From: Corynebacterium dentalis
GTDB lineage: Bacteria; Actinomycetota; Actinomycetes; Mycobacteriales; Mycobacteriaceae
Assembly: GCF_900232865.1 (NCBI RefSeq)
Contig: NZ_OCTS01000002.1
Span: forward strand, 186,001 to 250,000
DNA: 64,000 nucleotides
Reading direction: 5' to 3'
Position 1 is the first letter of the stretch. The number at the start of each line of letters is the position of its first letter. Shown piece by piece: positions 1 to 10,252 of this stretch. The position numbers were made by a program, and so were the translations under genes. The notes beneath the pieces are model-generated. The model searched no databases. It worked only from the letters and a program-made list of their open reading frames with translations, and was not told where the DNA came from.

Positions 1-372
1 CAAAAGAATTTCGGACTCGGGTGTCTGGCTGACTTCTTCCTCGTCCGGCATCTCGTCAGTAGGCTGTGCGAGATCCCTCGAGTGCATCCTGCGAGCATCG
101 ACAATCTTGTTCGCGGCGATACGAAAAACGAACGCCATGAACGGCACGCCTTTTTCGTCAAACTTCGGCATGGCGCGGGCCACGGCAAGACATACCTCTT
201 GGGCCACATCGTCCGCGGTGGGATACCTGTTCGAACCGACACGGGCACGGCAGTAGCGAACCACTTGGGGATGAATGAGGTTAATGAGCTTCTGCAGCCG
301 TTTCGGATCGCCTTCAACAGCACCAGGCACTGCGGCGGCGATGGCCGCGTCTGTATCCACTGTTGTAGTCAT
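1..372 (-). CDS. sigD: RNA polymerase sigma factor SigD (ECF), 3' end outside window
   Basis: The first 124 residues of an ECF sigma factor read leftwards and run off the window edge. The ATG is at 370-372. Region 2 is recognisable: a helix with LINLIHPQVVRYCRARVG, then PTADDVAQEVCLAVARAMP, then a core-binding stretch ending FRIAANKIVDARR. An acidic linker follows, and region 4 lies outside. In mycobacteria and corynebacteria SigD lies next to whiB3 and groEL1 and controls cell-envelope (mycomembrane) genes, and the same neighbours are seen here. The anti-sigma factor, if present, would be beyond the edge. Confidence 0.9.
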   Translation of the reverse strand, partial: MTTTVDTDAAIAAAVPGAVEGDPKRLQKLINLIHPQVVRYCRARVGSNRYPTADDVAQEVCLAVARAMPKFDEKGVPFMAFVFRIAANKIVDARRMHSRDLAQPTDEMPDEEEVSQTPESEILL

Positions 373-791
373 TAATCCATAGTTTCTATGCAAAGCGGTT
401 GCCTACCGATGAAATTCACCGCGCAGCTTCACAACAAAATATCACAGTTCAATTACCTCAAAGTCAGCCTGATTGCACTTGTGCACAGACATTTACATTC
501 CACATCAAAAGTTTTTCACACTGGCAACAATGGCGAAAGTCGAGCAAAGTAGGGACACCATGGGGGTAGCTGGTTCCCCCATTAAGGGGACGCACAGGTT
601 CGGCCAACACATTTCATCTTCCGTTAATAATGGTCGATAAGTGCAGGTGGCACGGGGCAAGTACCCCCGGTTTCCATAGGCTTTTTGTCTGCGTTACCTA
701 TACAGCATCCACTCGTTACCTTTCGTTCATATGCCCCCGAGAATCTCTACACGTCGAACGCGACACCATGACTTTCAAGGAGATTCAACCG
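373..791. other. Divergent intergenic region sigD / whiB3
   Basis: About 420 bases between the divergent starts of sigD and whiB3 must contain both promoters. It is more AT-rich than its surroundings, especially at 380-520. An in-frame upstream extension of whiB3 to 630 exists but has no Shine-Dalgarno and no WhiB-family similarity, so I treat it as noncoding. I see no tRNA, convincing terminator or clear operator in it. Confidence 0.5.
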
Positions 792-1097
792 ATGCCTCAG
801 CCAAGCCAGCTTCCGGGACCAAACTCTTCCATCTGGGAATGGCAGCTGCACGGCGCATGCCGTGGTGCAGACTCCTCCGTGTTTTTCCACCCGGACGGCG
901 AGCGCGGTCGCGCTCGCGCAATGCGTGAACAACGCGCCAAGGCGATCTGCGCAGAGTGCCCCGTCATGCAGCAGTGCCGAGACCATGCACTGTCCGTGGG
1001 CGAGCCCTACGGCATCTGGGGTGGCATGTCCGAGTCTGAACGCGATGCAATCCTGCGCCCCACCTCTCGGAATCGTCACCGTCGCTTCTCTGCTTAA
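792..1097 (+). CDS. whiB3: WhiB-family iron-sulfur transcription factor (WhiB3-like)
   Basis: A 101-residue redox-sensing [4Fe-4S] regulator that binds the principal sigma factor. The four cluster cysteines are present as C23, C53, C56 and C62 with the family spacing (CAEC central pair). They are followed by the G[IV]WGG turn (GIWGG, residues 74-78) and a basic C-terminus (RNRHRRF). The ATG at 792 is chosen because AAGGAG at 777-782 sits about 9 bases upstream; the in-frame ATG at 768 has no such site. The position between groEL1 and sigD matches whiB3 of M. tuberculosis; in corynebacteria the same slot is occupied by a whc-type gene. Confidence 0.92.
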   Translation: MPQPSQLPGPNSSIWEWQLHGACRGADSSVFFHPDGERGRARAMREQRAKAICAECPVMQQCRDHALSVGEPYGIWGGMSESERDAILRPTSRNRHRRFSA

Positions 1098-1187
1098 TTA
1101 ACTGTCGCTCTGAAGTAACAACAATGCTGAATTAGTTCGCGCCACCCAGCACCGTCCCTCTCAAGCCGTGGTTCAGTTGTCGCATAC

Positions 1188-1248
1188 AAAGGCGCCCTCG
1201 CCGTGGTTTATCGTCTCTTTCGAGACCAAACTCAGCGAGGGCGCCTTT
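1188..1248 (+). terminator. Rho-independent terminator after whiB3
   Basis: A perfect 14-bp stem, AAAGGCGCCCTCGC paired with its complement at 1235-1248, is followed by TTG. Inside the loop GTCTC pairs with GAGAC. It lies between the convergent whiB3 and groEL1 genes and could act in both directions. Confidence 0.8.
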
Positions 1249-1258
1249 TGTTCTTGAA

Positions 1259-1297
1259 GTGCGCTAGACAACGCTTGAAAGCGCTGCTCTAGCGCAC
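1259..1297 (-). terminator. Hairpin downstream of groEL1
   Basis: A perfect 10-bp inverted repeat, GTGCGCTAGA with its complement, encloses a second small stem (CGCTT-GA-AAGCG). It lies just past the groEL1 stop on the minus strand. The U-tract is weak, so termination is an inference from position. Confidence 0.5.
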
Positions 1298-1327
1298 GGT
1301 CTCACCCCAAGGGGTGTTCATGCACCT

Positions 1328-3251
<1,924 letters not shown>

Positions 3252-3360
3252 GATGAATACCTCCATGTATTCGTAGTGTTATCGAGTGTTGTCGATTGTG
3301 CCGGTTGGTTTCCGCGCACAGCCGTCGTCGCGGGTGAACAACTGTGTGTCAAACAACCTA

Positions 3361-3387
3361 CTGGCACTCTACCCCTGTGAGTGCTAG
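3361..3387 (-). promoter_or_regulatory. CIRCE operator (HrcA site) for groES-groEL1
   Basis: On the minus strand it reads CTAGCACTC, nine bases, GAGTGCCAG. This matches the CIRCE consensus TTAGCACTC-N9-GAGTGCTAA in 16 of 18 arm positions with the exact 9-base spacer. HrcA repression of groESL during normal growth is the established function. Confidence 0.93.
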
Positions 3388-3394
3388 CGCTCAA
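3366..3394 (-). promoter_or_regulatory. groES promoter overlapping CIRCE
   Basis: On the minus strand TTGAGC (3394-3389) and TAGAGT (3371-3366) are separated by 17 bases. The candidate -10 hexamer falls inside the right arm of the CIRCE element, so HrcA binding would block polymerase directly. Assignment is by inspection. Confidence 0.6.
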
Positions 3395-3534
3395 CACTTG
3401 AGTTTGCCCATATCAACGTCCCGGTGTTGTCCGGGTCACATGATAATGTTTTTGGAAGTTTTTGTTCCTCGGACGTCGGCGTTCGTGCAGTTCGCTGGCG
3501 TCCTCTGGCTCCCGTGTGTGCAAAGGATCTCACA

Positions 3535-4605
3535 GTGGCACCTCCTTCCTCTCCTTCAATTTCCGACGCCAACTCCCCCGCCGTCGATGCTTCCGCCCTC
3601 GACGAACTACGGAATACTCCGTGGCGCGAGTGGAGCAACGAGCAGTGGGAACTGTGGCGCAACCAAGTGCATCGCCTGGCCACAGAGCGCAACGCGGTGA
3701 TCTTGGCGCACAACTACCAACTGCCAGAGATCCAAGATGCGGCTCACCACGTGGGAGATTCCCTTGGCCTATCCCGCATTGCTGCGGACACGGATGCCGA
3801 TGAGGTGATTTTTTGCGGCGTGCATTTCATGGCGGAGACCGCCAAGATCCTGTCTCCAGATAAGCGAGTGCTCATTCCTGATGCTGCGGCAGGCTGTTCC
3901 CTGGCGGACACCATTACCGCCGAGGATCTACGCGCGTGGAAGGACGAGCACCCCGGCGCGGTAGTGGTCAGCTATGTGAACACCACCGCCGAGGTAAAGG
4001 CATTGACCGATATTTGCTGCACCTCGTCCAATGCGGTGGACGTGGTGGAGTCCATCCCTGCTGATCAAGAGGTACTGTTCTGTCCGGATCAGTTCTTAGG
4101 CGCGCACGTTCAGCGCAGCACAGGGCGGGAGAACATACACATTTGGATGGGCGAATGCCACGTGCACGCGGATATCTCCCCGACGGATCTCACGGACACC
4201 GTGCGCTCTCATCCCGAGGCCGATCTTTATGTCCACCCAGAGTGTGGTTGCACTACCTCCGCGTTGTGGATGGCGGATTCGGGTGAATTCCCGCGCGATC
4301 GCACCCACATTCTGTCCACCGGAGCCATGCTGGATCAGGCGAAGAAGAATTCGCGCAACACCGTACTGGTGGCTACGGAAGTAGGCATGCTCCATCAACT
4401 CCGTAAGGCACGTCCGGACACGGAGTTCTTAGCCGTGAATCCTGAGGCAGCCTGCCCCTTCATGCAGATGATCACGCCAGATAAATTGCTGCGCAGCCTG
4501 GAGGAAGGCCGCGATGAAGTAGATGTTCCTACCGATGTTGCCGATGCTGCGCGTCGTAGTGTCGAGGCCATGATCGCCATCGGCACCCCAGGCGGTGGGG
4601 AATGA
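3535..4605 (+). CDS. nadA: Quinolinate synthase A
   Basis: Condenses iminoaspartate with dihydroxyacetone phosphate to quinolinate in de novo NAD synthesis, using an oxygen-sensitive [4Fe-4S] cluster. Family landmarks are [43 protein letters not shown] and NPEAACPFM; the last three carry the expected cluster cysteines. The GTG at 3535 is chosen because AAAGGA lies seven bases upstream. An open frame extends back to 3424 but lacks a ribosome-binding site and family similarity. Its stop overlaps the nadC start (ATGA), so the two genes are translationally coupled. No nadB is present in the operon. Confidence 0.93.
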   Translation: MAPPSSPSISDANSPAVDASALDELRNTPWREWSNEQWELWRNQVHRLATERNAVILAHNYQLPEIQDAAHHVGDSLGLSRIAADTDADEVIFCGVHFMAETAKILSPDKRVLIPDAAAGCSLADTITAEDLRAWKDEHPGAVVVSYVNTTAEVKALTDICCTSSNAVDVVESIPADQEVLFCPDQFLGAHVQRSTGRENIHIWMGECHVHADISPTDLTDTVRSHPEADLYVHPECGCTTSALWMADSGEFPRDRTHILSTGAMLDQAKKNSRNTVLVATEVGMLHQLRKARPDTEFLAVNPEAACPFMQMITPDKLLRSLEEGRDEVDVPTDVADAARRSVEAMIAIGTPGGGE

Positions 4606-5528
4606 CAGAACCGAACATCCCACCCCATCTTCGCTCCTCTATGCAGGAGGCTGGATGGACTCAGAAGCAGGTCAACGATGCCTATGCGTTGGTTCGTTCC
4701 ACCTTGGAAGAAGACCTGCAATGGGGTCCTGATGTCACCACCAATTCCACCATCGAGGAGGCCGCGCACTGTCGCGCGCTGGTGGTCAGCCGCGGGCACG
4801 GGGCACTCTCCGGCACTCTCGTTGCCGCCCTGGCTCCGTTCATCGCAGCTGAGCTTACGGTCGAAACAATCTCGAAGGTCACCGTAGAAATCCTGATTTC
4901 CGACGGTCACCGGGTCCAGCCGGGGGACGCCATCTTGGAGATCACCGGACCCACCCGAGTGGTTCTCACGGCCGAGCGCACTCTGCTCAATCTGCTGTGC
5001 CACCTGTCTGGAGTGGCCACCGCGACTGCAGAGTGGGCGGATGCACTCGCCACTGTGCCCGAGGCGCACACGCAAGTCCGCGATACCCGGAAAACCATCC
5101 CCGGTCTACGAGTTCTGCAAAAGGCTGCGGTGGTGCACGGCGGCGGAACCAATCACCGCATGGGATTAGGCGATGCCGCACTGATCAAGGACAACCACAT
5201 CGCCGCCGTGGGTGGGTTGCAAGAAGCCTTCAACCGGGTCAAGGCTCAGGCAACCGATATCTCCATCGAGGTGGAATGCGACACCCTAGAGCAGGTGAAG
5301 GAAGCTGTGCAGGTGGGTGCAAACCTCATTTTGCTGGACAACATGGACGCAGCAACCACCCGTGAGGCTGTGACAATCACCGAGCCGGCGGGGGTCAAAA
5401 CAGAAGCCAGCGGCGGGCTGACCCTCCGCAATGCTGCGGAATACGCAGCAACGGGCGTGGATTACATCGCGGTCGGCGCGCTCACGCACTCCGCCGCAGT
5501 GCTGGATCTCGGTCTCGATTTCCAGTAG
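4602..5528 (+). CDS. nadC: Nicotinate-nucleotide pyrophosphorylase (quinolinate phosphoribosyltransferase)
   Basis: Converts quinolinate and PRPP to nicotinate mononucleotide. The 308-residue protein shows the type II phosphoribosyltransferase signatures [17 protein letters not shown] and [21 protein letters not shown]. The C-terminal barrel ends [30 protein letters not shown]. It starts in the ATGA overlap with nadA. The C. glutamicum operon continues with a cysteine-desulfurase-like gene (nadS); here the operon ends at nadC, five bases before the convergent gene at 5534. Confidence 0.94.
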   Translation: MTEPNIPPHLRSSMQEAGWTQKQVNDAYALVRSTLEEDLQWGPDVTTNSTIEEAAHCRALVVSRGHGALSGTLVAALAPFIAAELTVETISKVTVEILISDGHRVQPGDAILEITGPTRVVLTAERTLLNLLCHLSGVATATAEWADALATVPEAHTQVRDTRKTIPGLRVLQKAAVVHGGGTNHRMGLGDAALIKDNHIAAVGGLQEAFNRVKAQATDISIEVECDTLEQVKEAVQVGANLILLDNMDAATTREAVTITEPAGVKTEASGGLTLRNAAEYAATGVDYIAVGALTHSAAVLDLGLDFQ

Positions 5529-5533
5529 TTGGG

Positions 5534-5962
5534 CTAGATGCCGCGGGTGAGGTTCACCACGGCATCGTGCCAGAGGTTGAACTCTTCTGGCTGGTCAGCA
5601 CGGTAGTTCTCTACGGCGCGAATACCATTGTGTACGGACTCGACCTCTTCATCGGTGAGATCCGCACCGTTTTCGCCCACGAAGAGGACGGGACCCAGGA
5701 TGGCGCGAGTGGGGTCAGAGAGGAAACGTGCGTTTCCGATCTCGGACTCGTTGCGACCCATGGAAGCCAGTGGGTTTGGCTCAGGAGTCTCAGCCTTGGC
5801 AGCCTCGGAGGAGTAAATAGCCGGAATGGTCAGGCCAGACTCAACGAAGGCCACGTGGAGGCGATCGTCAGCGCTTCCACCCAGCATCTCCGCGGCCTGA
5901 GACAGCTCGATATCGTGCTCTTCTACCTTGAGGTCTGGGGTGACCAAGAGGCTGCGTGCCAT
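5534..5962 (-). CDS. Conserved acidic protein of unknown function
   Basis: A 142-residue acidic, soluble protein beginning MARSLLVTPDLKVEEHDIEL and ending NLWHDAVVNLTRGI. There is no signal peptide or membrane segment. The start is the ATG at 5960-5962, since AAGGAG is five bases upstream; the longer frame to 5989 would bury that site. I do not recognise a domain. It sits tail-to-tail with nadC and downstream of the TsaB-RimI-TsaD fusion, from which it is separated by 126 bases. Possibly a small conserved corynebacterial protein. Confidence 0.7.
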   Translation of the reverse strand: MARSLLVTPDLKVEEHDIELSQAAEMLGGSADDRLHVAFVESGLTIPAIYSSEAAKAETPEPNPLASMGRNESEIGNARFLSDPTRAILGPVLFVGENGADLTDEEVESVHNGIRAVENYRADQPEEFNLWHDAVVNLTRGI

Positions 5963-6088
5963 GTTTTCTCCTTCAATTTCAACGCTCATTTTGACCCAGC
6001 TAAAAAATTGATGAGGGTCACAGTAAGTAATTCACAGCTATTTTGCCAGCAGTACTACTTTCCTGCAGCGCAAGAACACTGCAGGTCA

Positions 6089-8686
6089 CTAGACCAGTGG
6101 TACTTCCACTTCCAGTCCGGGGTCTGTTCCCACTGTCAATTCACTAGCTTCTGCCCCGGCGGCGATCAGCTGCGCAGCCAATGCGGCGATCATCACTCCG
6201 TTATCCGTGCACAAGGACATCGGCGGAACGTGCAACTGAATACCTGCAGAGGAGCACCGGTCTGCCAGCAATCCGCGCAGTCGCGAGTTGGCGGAAACTC
6301 CCCCACCCAACAGCATCGTGGTCGCCCCCACATCCTGAGCTGCTCGCACGGCCTTGAAGGTCAGTACGTCGCACACTGCTTCTTGGAAGGATGCGCACAC
6401 ATCTTCCACGAGGATGCTAATGCCATCCTTTTCTGCCTTTTCCACGTGCCTCGCTACCGCGGTCTTGAGTCCAGAAAAACTGAAGTCATAGCGAGAATCC
6501 TGCTGACGCATCATGCCGCGCGGAAACGCGATAGCCTTGCGGTTTCCCTGTTGAGCCAGGCGGTCGATGATGGGGCCTCCTGGGTAGCCCAGTCCCAGTA
6601 AGCGCGCGACCTTGTCATAGGCCTCACCAGCTGCGTCATCCAGCGTGCTGCCCAGCTCCTGCATGGGCTTACCCACGCCTTGCACGTGCAGAATCTGGGT
6701 GTGCCCGCCGGATACGAGCAGCGCGATGACGTTGTCCAAGCCCGGCCCATCCGTTTGCTCAGCTGGTGCCTCGGCACGCTCTGTCTGCCCTGACTGTTCT
6801 GCCAGGAGGTCCACCGCCACGTGCCCGCCCAGGTGGTTGACGGCATAGAACGGCACTTGCCACGCCGCCGCGTAGGCCTTCGCAGCAGCTGCACCCACCA
6901 GCAATGCGCCTGCCAAGCCAGGGCCGATGGTGGCCGCCACCGCGTCGGGCTTTTCCATGTATGACGTGCTCATCCCGCGTGCGGCACGGTCCTTGCGCAG
7001 ATCCCGCAGAGCCTCGCGCATCGTCGGCCCCATCGCCTCGAGGTGCGCCCGGCTCGCGATCTCCGGCACCACTCCGCCGAACCGCGCGTGCTGTTCCATG
7101 GAGCTGGCCACCCGGTTGCTGATCATGCGCACCTGTGGGCCAGTGGTTTCGGTGGTCAGTTCGACAATGCCGACCCCTGTCTCATCGCAGGAACTTTCGA
7201 CGCCAAGGATCACCCGGCTGGAGCTGACCGCCTCATCCTTACTGCTGTCCTCTGCACTCTGCGAAGCGAATACCGGCTGGAAGGAGTTCTGTCCGTTCTC
7301 TCGCGCTGCCTTATTCCGCGGATCCGCGCCGTGGAACTGGGAGGCATCCACGTCTTCCCCTGAGGCGGGGCGCATCATCGTGAACGCATCGGCGCCGCTG
7401 GGCTGATAGTAGTTCTTCCGGGTGCCGGTGATGTAGAAACCATAGCGTTCGTACAGTCCCACGGCGGGATCGTTATCCGTCCTCACCTCAAGGAATACAG
7501 GCCCACCGGCCGCGTCCACCGCATCCAGGGCAGCGCGAAGCAATCGATGCGCGTATCCCCGACCCTGCTGCTGCTCTGCGATCGCCACGGTGTGGATCTC
7601 CCACTCCGGTTCAGCGCTGGGGCCATTCTTGGCGAGTCCCAAATACCCCACCAGTTGATCGCCTGCGATGAGCCCGAAGTACTGCGTATTCATCGCGTCC
7701 AGCTCGTGCTGGATTCCAGCCAGCGACCAGGGCGAATCCCCTACGAAAAGCTGGTGCTCGATCTTCTCCATCGCCTCGGCGTGGGAGCGATCCAGCATCA
7801 CCACACGGGGCTCGAGTAGCTCGGCGCCTGCAGCCTCGCGCTCCCTGTCTTGCTTATCGCCGTCTTGTTCCCCGGACACGGCACCGAAGTCCACCGAGGT
7901 GGGCACGGGCTTAGGCTTCGGCTCAATCGCATCGGGGCGGCGCAGATACAGCGCCCGTAGGGGCTCGCCCGTTCCGCGCAAAGAGCGCACCGCCCGTTGG
8001 TTGACTCCCCCGCGGGCCAAGAGTGCGGCTATCACGAGACTGGCTGAAGAAGGCTGAGCATCGGCGTCGGAAACACAATCCACCGAATCATCCGCGATGG
8101 TCTTGCCCATCACCACGGGGGACCCGGCAGGCAGCTGGGGCACAATCGCAGCGGGCTTATCCACTGCAGGTTCCCGAAGTGTTTCGAGGGTGCACTGCGA
8201 CAAGTCGGTGGAATTGTCCCCGGCGCGCAGGGCGTAGCTGGCCCAGTACCACTCGCGACGGCGGGCGTCGGCGAGGACGTGGAGCTCGGCGCTCTCGTCC
8301 AAGTTACTCACACCGTTCCGGCGCTGCTCGAGGATGCTGCGCACGGCCATCGCCGCGGTGGATTCCACACCGTGAACTGGGATGGACAGCGCATCGGCGA
8401 AAGCCTGCGCGGTGGCCATGCCCACCCGCAATCCGGTGAACGGACCAGGCCCCACGCCCACGACCACCGCGCCCAACTGCTCGGGGGAAAGACCAGCCTC
8501 GGCGAGGCAATCGACGATATTGGGCGTCAACAACTCCATGTGCCCGCGCGGATTATCCACCACGCGTTCGGCCAGCACGGATACCTGGGATTGCTCCCCG
8601 GAAGTCACCTCCGCAGCACTATCGGAGACCTCTACGATTCCGGCCACAACATAGGAAGTCGACGTGTCGACGGTCAAGACGTACAT
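6089..8686 (-). CDS. tsaD: TsaB-RimI-TsaD fusion: t6A synthesis plus N-terminal acetyltransferase
   Basis: One 865-residue frame holds three proteins that are separate in M. tuberculosis (Rv3421c, Rv3420c, Rv3419c). Residues 1-250 are TsaB ([13 protein letters not shown], then [20 protein letters not shown] near 77-96). Residues 291-440 are a GNAT acetyltransferase of the RimI type ([17 protein letters not shown] near 367-383 and LYERYGFY near 411-418). Residues 491-865 are TsaD ([31 protein letters not shown], and the metal-binding NHLGGH near 615). Linkers at about 251-290 and 441-490 are charged and low in complexity. TsaB and TsaD build N6-threonylcarbamoyladenosine in ANN-decoding tRNAs. 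No internal stop or frameshift is seen. Confidence 0.93.
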   Translation of the reverse strand: MYVLTVDTSTSYVVAGIVEVSDSAAEVTSGEQSQVSVLAERVVDNPRGHMELLTPNIVDCLAEAGLSPEQLGAVVVGVGPGPFTGLRVGMATAQAFADALSIPVHGVESTAAMAVRSILEQRRNGVSNLDESAELHVLADARRREWYWASYALRAGDNSTDLSQCTLETLREPAVDKPAAIVPQLPAGSPVVMGKTIADDSVDCVSDADAQPSSASLVIAALLARGGVNQRAVRSLRGTGEPLRALYLRRPDAIEPKPKPVPTSVDFGAVSGEQDGDKQDREREAAGAELLEPRVVMLDRSHAEAMEKIEHQLFVGDSPWSLAGIQHELDAMNTQYFGLIAGDQLVGYLGLAKNGPSAEPEWEIHTVAIAEQQQGRGYAHRLLRAALDAVDAAGGPVFLEVRTDNDPAVGLYERYGFYITGTRKNYYQPSGADAFTMMRPASGEDVDASQFHGADPRNKAARENGQNSFQPVFASQSAEDSSKDEAVSSSRVILGVESSCDETGVGIVELTTETTGPQVRMISNRVASSMEQHARFGGVVPEIASRAHLEAMGPTMREALRDLRKDRAARGMSTSYMEKPDAVAATIGPGLAGALLVGAAAAKAYAAAWQVPFYAVNHLGGHVAVDLLAEQSGQTERAEAPAEQTDGPGLDNVIALLVSGGHTQILHVQGVGKPMQELGSTLDDAAGEAYDKVARLLGLGYPGGPIIDRLAQQGNRKAIAFPRGMMRQQDSRYDFSFSGLKTAVARHVEKAEKDGISILVEDVCASFQEAVCDVLTFKAVRAAQDVGATTMLLGGGVSANSRLRGLLADRCSSAGIQLHVPPMSLCTDNGVMIAALAAQLIAAGAEASELTVGTDPGLEVEVPLV

Positions 8687-8823
8687 GGTGCAGATCCTAA
8701 CGAATGGAAAACCAAAAGCCCCTATCCCAACAGTCAGCCACGCGCCTCACCGCGAGGAAGAAGTGCACCGGTCATGCCCTAAAGTAGGCAAGCAGTCATT
8801 CCGACATACAGACAGGACTCGTT

Positions 8824-9129
8824 ATGTCAGCTACTTCTTCAGCTCGCAAGCTCCGCCGCTGGTCCCTCAAGCGCTTTTTCGCCACGCTCAGGAACAAGGC
8901 GATGACGTACGGGCAGGTCTACTACCCGGTGCTGGCGGGCAAGATTGTGCACTCGCTGACCAGCAAGAGCTCGTCGGGCAAGCAAGATCGTGCCGGTCAT
9001 GGGTCCGCCGAGCTTGCCGTGGCTGAACCAGAAGGCCGGTACAACCCGCCGCTCAATGACCGCACCAACGGCATCGTGGCTGCTCAGGCCGCCGCCGCTC
9101 CCCCGCCGCGCGAGCACCGAGCATCCTAA
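8824..9129 (+). CDS. Small basic protein of unknown function
   Basis: A 101-residue protein with a basic N-terminal third (SARKLRRWSLKRFFATLRNKAM), a short hydrophobic patch (YPVLAGKIVHSL) and an Ala/Pro-rich tail. The ATG follows a weak GGA motif. It is encoded divergently from the TsaB-RimI-TsaD fusion and convergent with the lipid kinase. I do not recognise a family. A competing antisense frame at 8839-9117 is less likely because the plus frame alone has a plausible start and a full-length open frame filling the gap. Confidence 0.5.
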   Translation: MSATSSARKLRRWSLKRFFATLRNKAMTYGQVYYPVLAGKIVHSLTSKSSSGKQDRAGHGSAELAVAEPEGRYNPPLNDRTNGIVAAQAAAAPPPREHRAS

Positions 9130-9158
9130 ACACCGAGCAGCGTAAACACCTGTAAAAC

Positions 9159-10157
9159 CTACGGCCGGGGCACGAGGTAGCGTCCCGCGCCGGGAACCAC
9201 CTCGATCTCGATGGGCAGCGTGGCCATTAAGTCACCATCGGCGTAGCAATTCATCGAGGGCATCTCGATGCGCACGTGCTTGGCGGTGTACAGGCTGATG
9301 CCTTCGCCGTGCTCCAGGTTCCCCTGAAGAATCTTGGCGAACTTGGTGATGGCCTTGACCCGGCTGATGTCCTCCATCACGGTCAGGTTCAAAATCCCAT
9401 CGTGGTGGTTGGCATCGGGGCAGATCTGCATTCCACCACCGTAAGTGCGGGTGTTACCAATGCTGCACAGTTTGATGTCCTGCTCGATGACGTGCTCGTG
9501 GTCCAACACGATACGTGTGGGGATGGTTCGCCAGTTCATCACTTCCATGATGATCGCCAGGTTGTAGCGATTCTTGCCGTGTGGCCAGGTCATGCGGTTG
9601 GTGCGGTCCGTGACCAGTGAATCGAAACCAGCGCAGGCGATCGTTCCGAACCAGCGGGTCTTCAGCTCGCTGCTTTCACCACCGCGCCCATCATCCTTGC
9701 CGTGGCCCACCTCAGTGATACGCCCCAGATCCGTGGTGGTGAAAAAGCCGTCCGCAATAACGTCCGCAGCCTTGGCAGGATTGGTGGGAATGTTGTACTC
9801 CCTGCCGTGATCATTACCCGTACCAGCGGGGATGATGCCCAGCGGAATGTTGGTCTGCGCTTGCGCCTGCAGCGCCAGGTTGATCAGACCGTCTCCGCCG
9901 CACACCACCAGCGCGTCGAGACGTTCGTCTGCCACTGCCGCCTGCGCCAGTTCCAACGAGGACTCCGCACTGGCTCCCTGCAGCGAGACCACGTCGATGC
10001 CCAGTTCGGAAAACCTCTCCCGGGCCGCGTGCGCAGCGTGTTGTGCCGCACCTTTGCCGGCGGCTGGGTTGGTGATCATGGCGATGCGTTGCACATCGCA
10101 CGTTCCAACCTGGAAGGATCCACTGGGATCTTCGTGTATTTCCGACGCCCTGCTCAT
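9159..10157 (-). CDS. Diacylglycerol kinase / lipid kinase (DAGK catalytic family)
   Basis: A 332-residue ATP-dependent lipid kinase. The nucleotide-binding motifs are RIAMITNPAAGKGAAQHAA near residue 23, VVCGGDGLINLALQAQAQ, and GIIPAGTGNDHGREYNIP. The C-terminal beta domain ends with the family YADGDLMATLPIEIEVVPGA. The usual GGDGT is GGDGL here. I take the ATG at 10157 because AAGGAG lies seven bases upstream; a longer frame to 10211 would place that site inside the gene. Likely substrates are diacylglycerol or another lipid alcohol; mycobacterial homologues act in phosphatidylinositol mannoside or phosphatidate metabolism. Confidence 0.88.
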   Translation of the reverse strand: MSRASEIHEDPSGSFQVGTCDVQRIAMITNPAAGKGAAQHAAHAARERFSELGIDVVSLQGASAESSLELAQAAVADERLDALVVCGGDGLINLALQAQAQTNIPLGIIPAGTGNDHGREYNIPTNPAKAADVIADGFFTTTDLGRITEVGHGKDDGRGGESSELKTRWFGTIACAGFDSLVTDRTNRMTWPHGKNRYNLAIIMEVMNWRTIPTRIVLDHEHVIEQDIKLCSIGNTRTYGGGMQICPDANHHDGILNLTVMEDISRVKAITKFAKILQGNLEHGEGISLYTAKHVRIEMPSMNCYADGDLMATLPIEIEVVPGAGRYLVPRP

Positions 10158-10252
10158 GGCATTTCTCCTTGTCATCCTGGCTCTGGCTGCAGCTCTGTCC
10201 CGCTGGGTCATTTCCCTTTGGTCGCTTAACGCGCACCCTTAACGCACGTTCC

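Noticed and set aside
630..791. Longer WhiB3 with a 54-residue N-terminal extension
   Set aside because: AAGGAG is placed for the ATG at 792; the extension has no WhiB-like sequence.
3424..3534. Longer NadA from an upstream GTG
   Set aside because: Lacks a ribosome-binding site, contains hydrophobic noise, and the GTG at 3535 has AAAGGA at proper distance.
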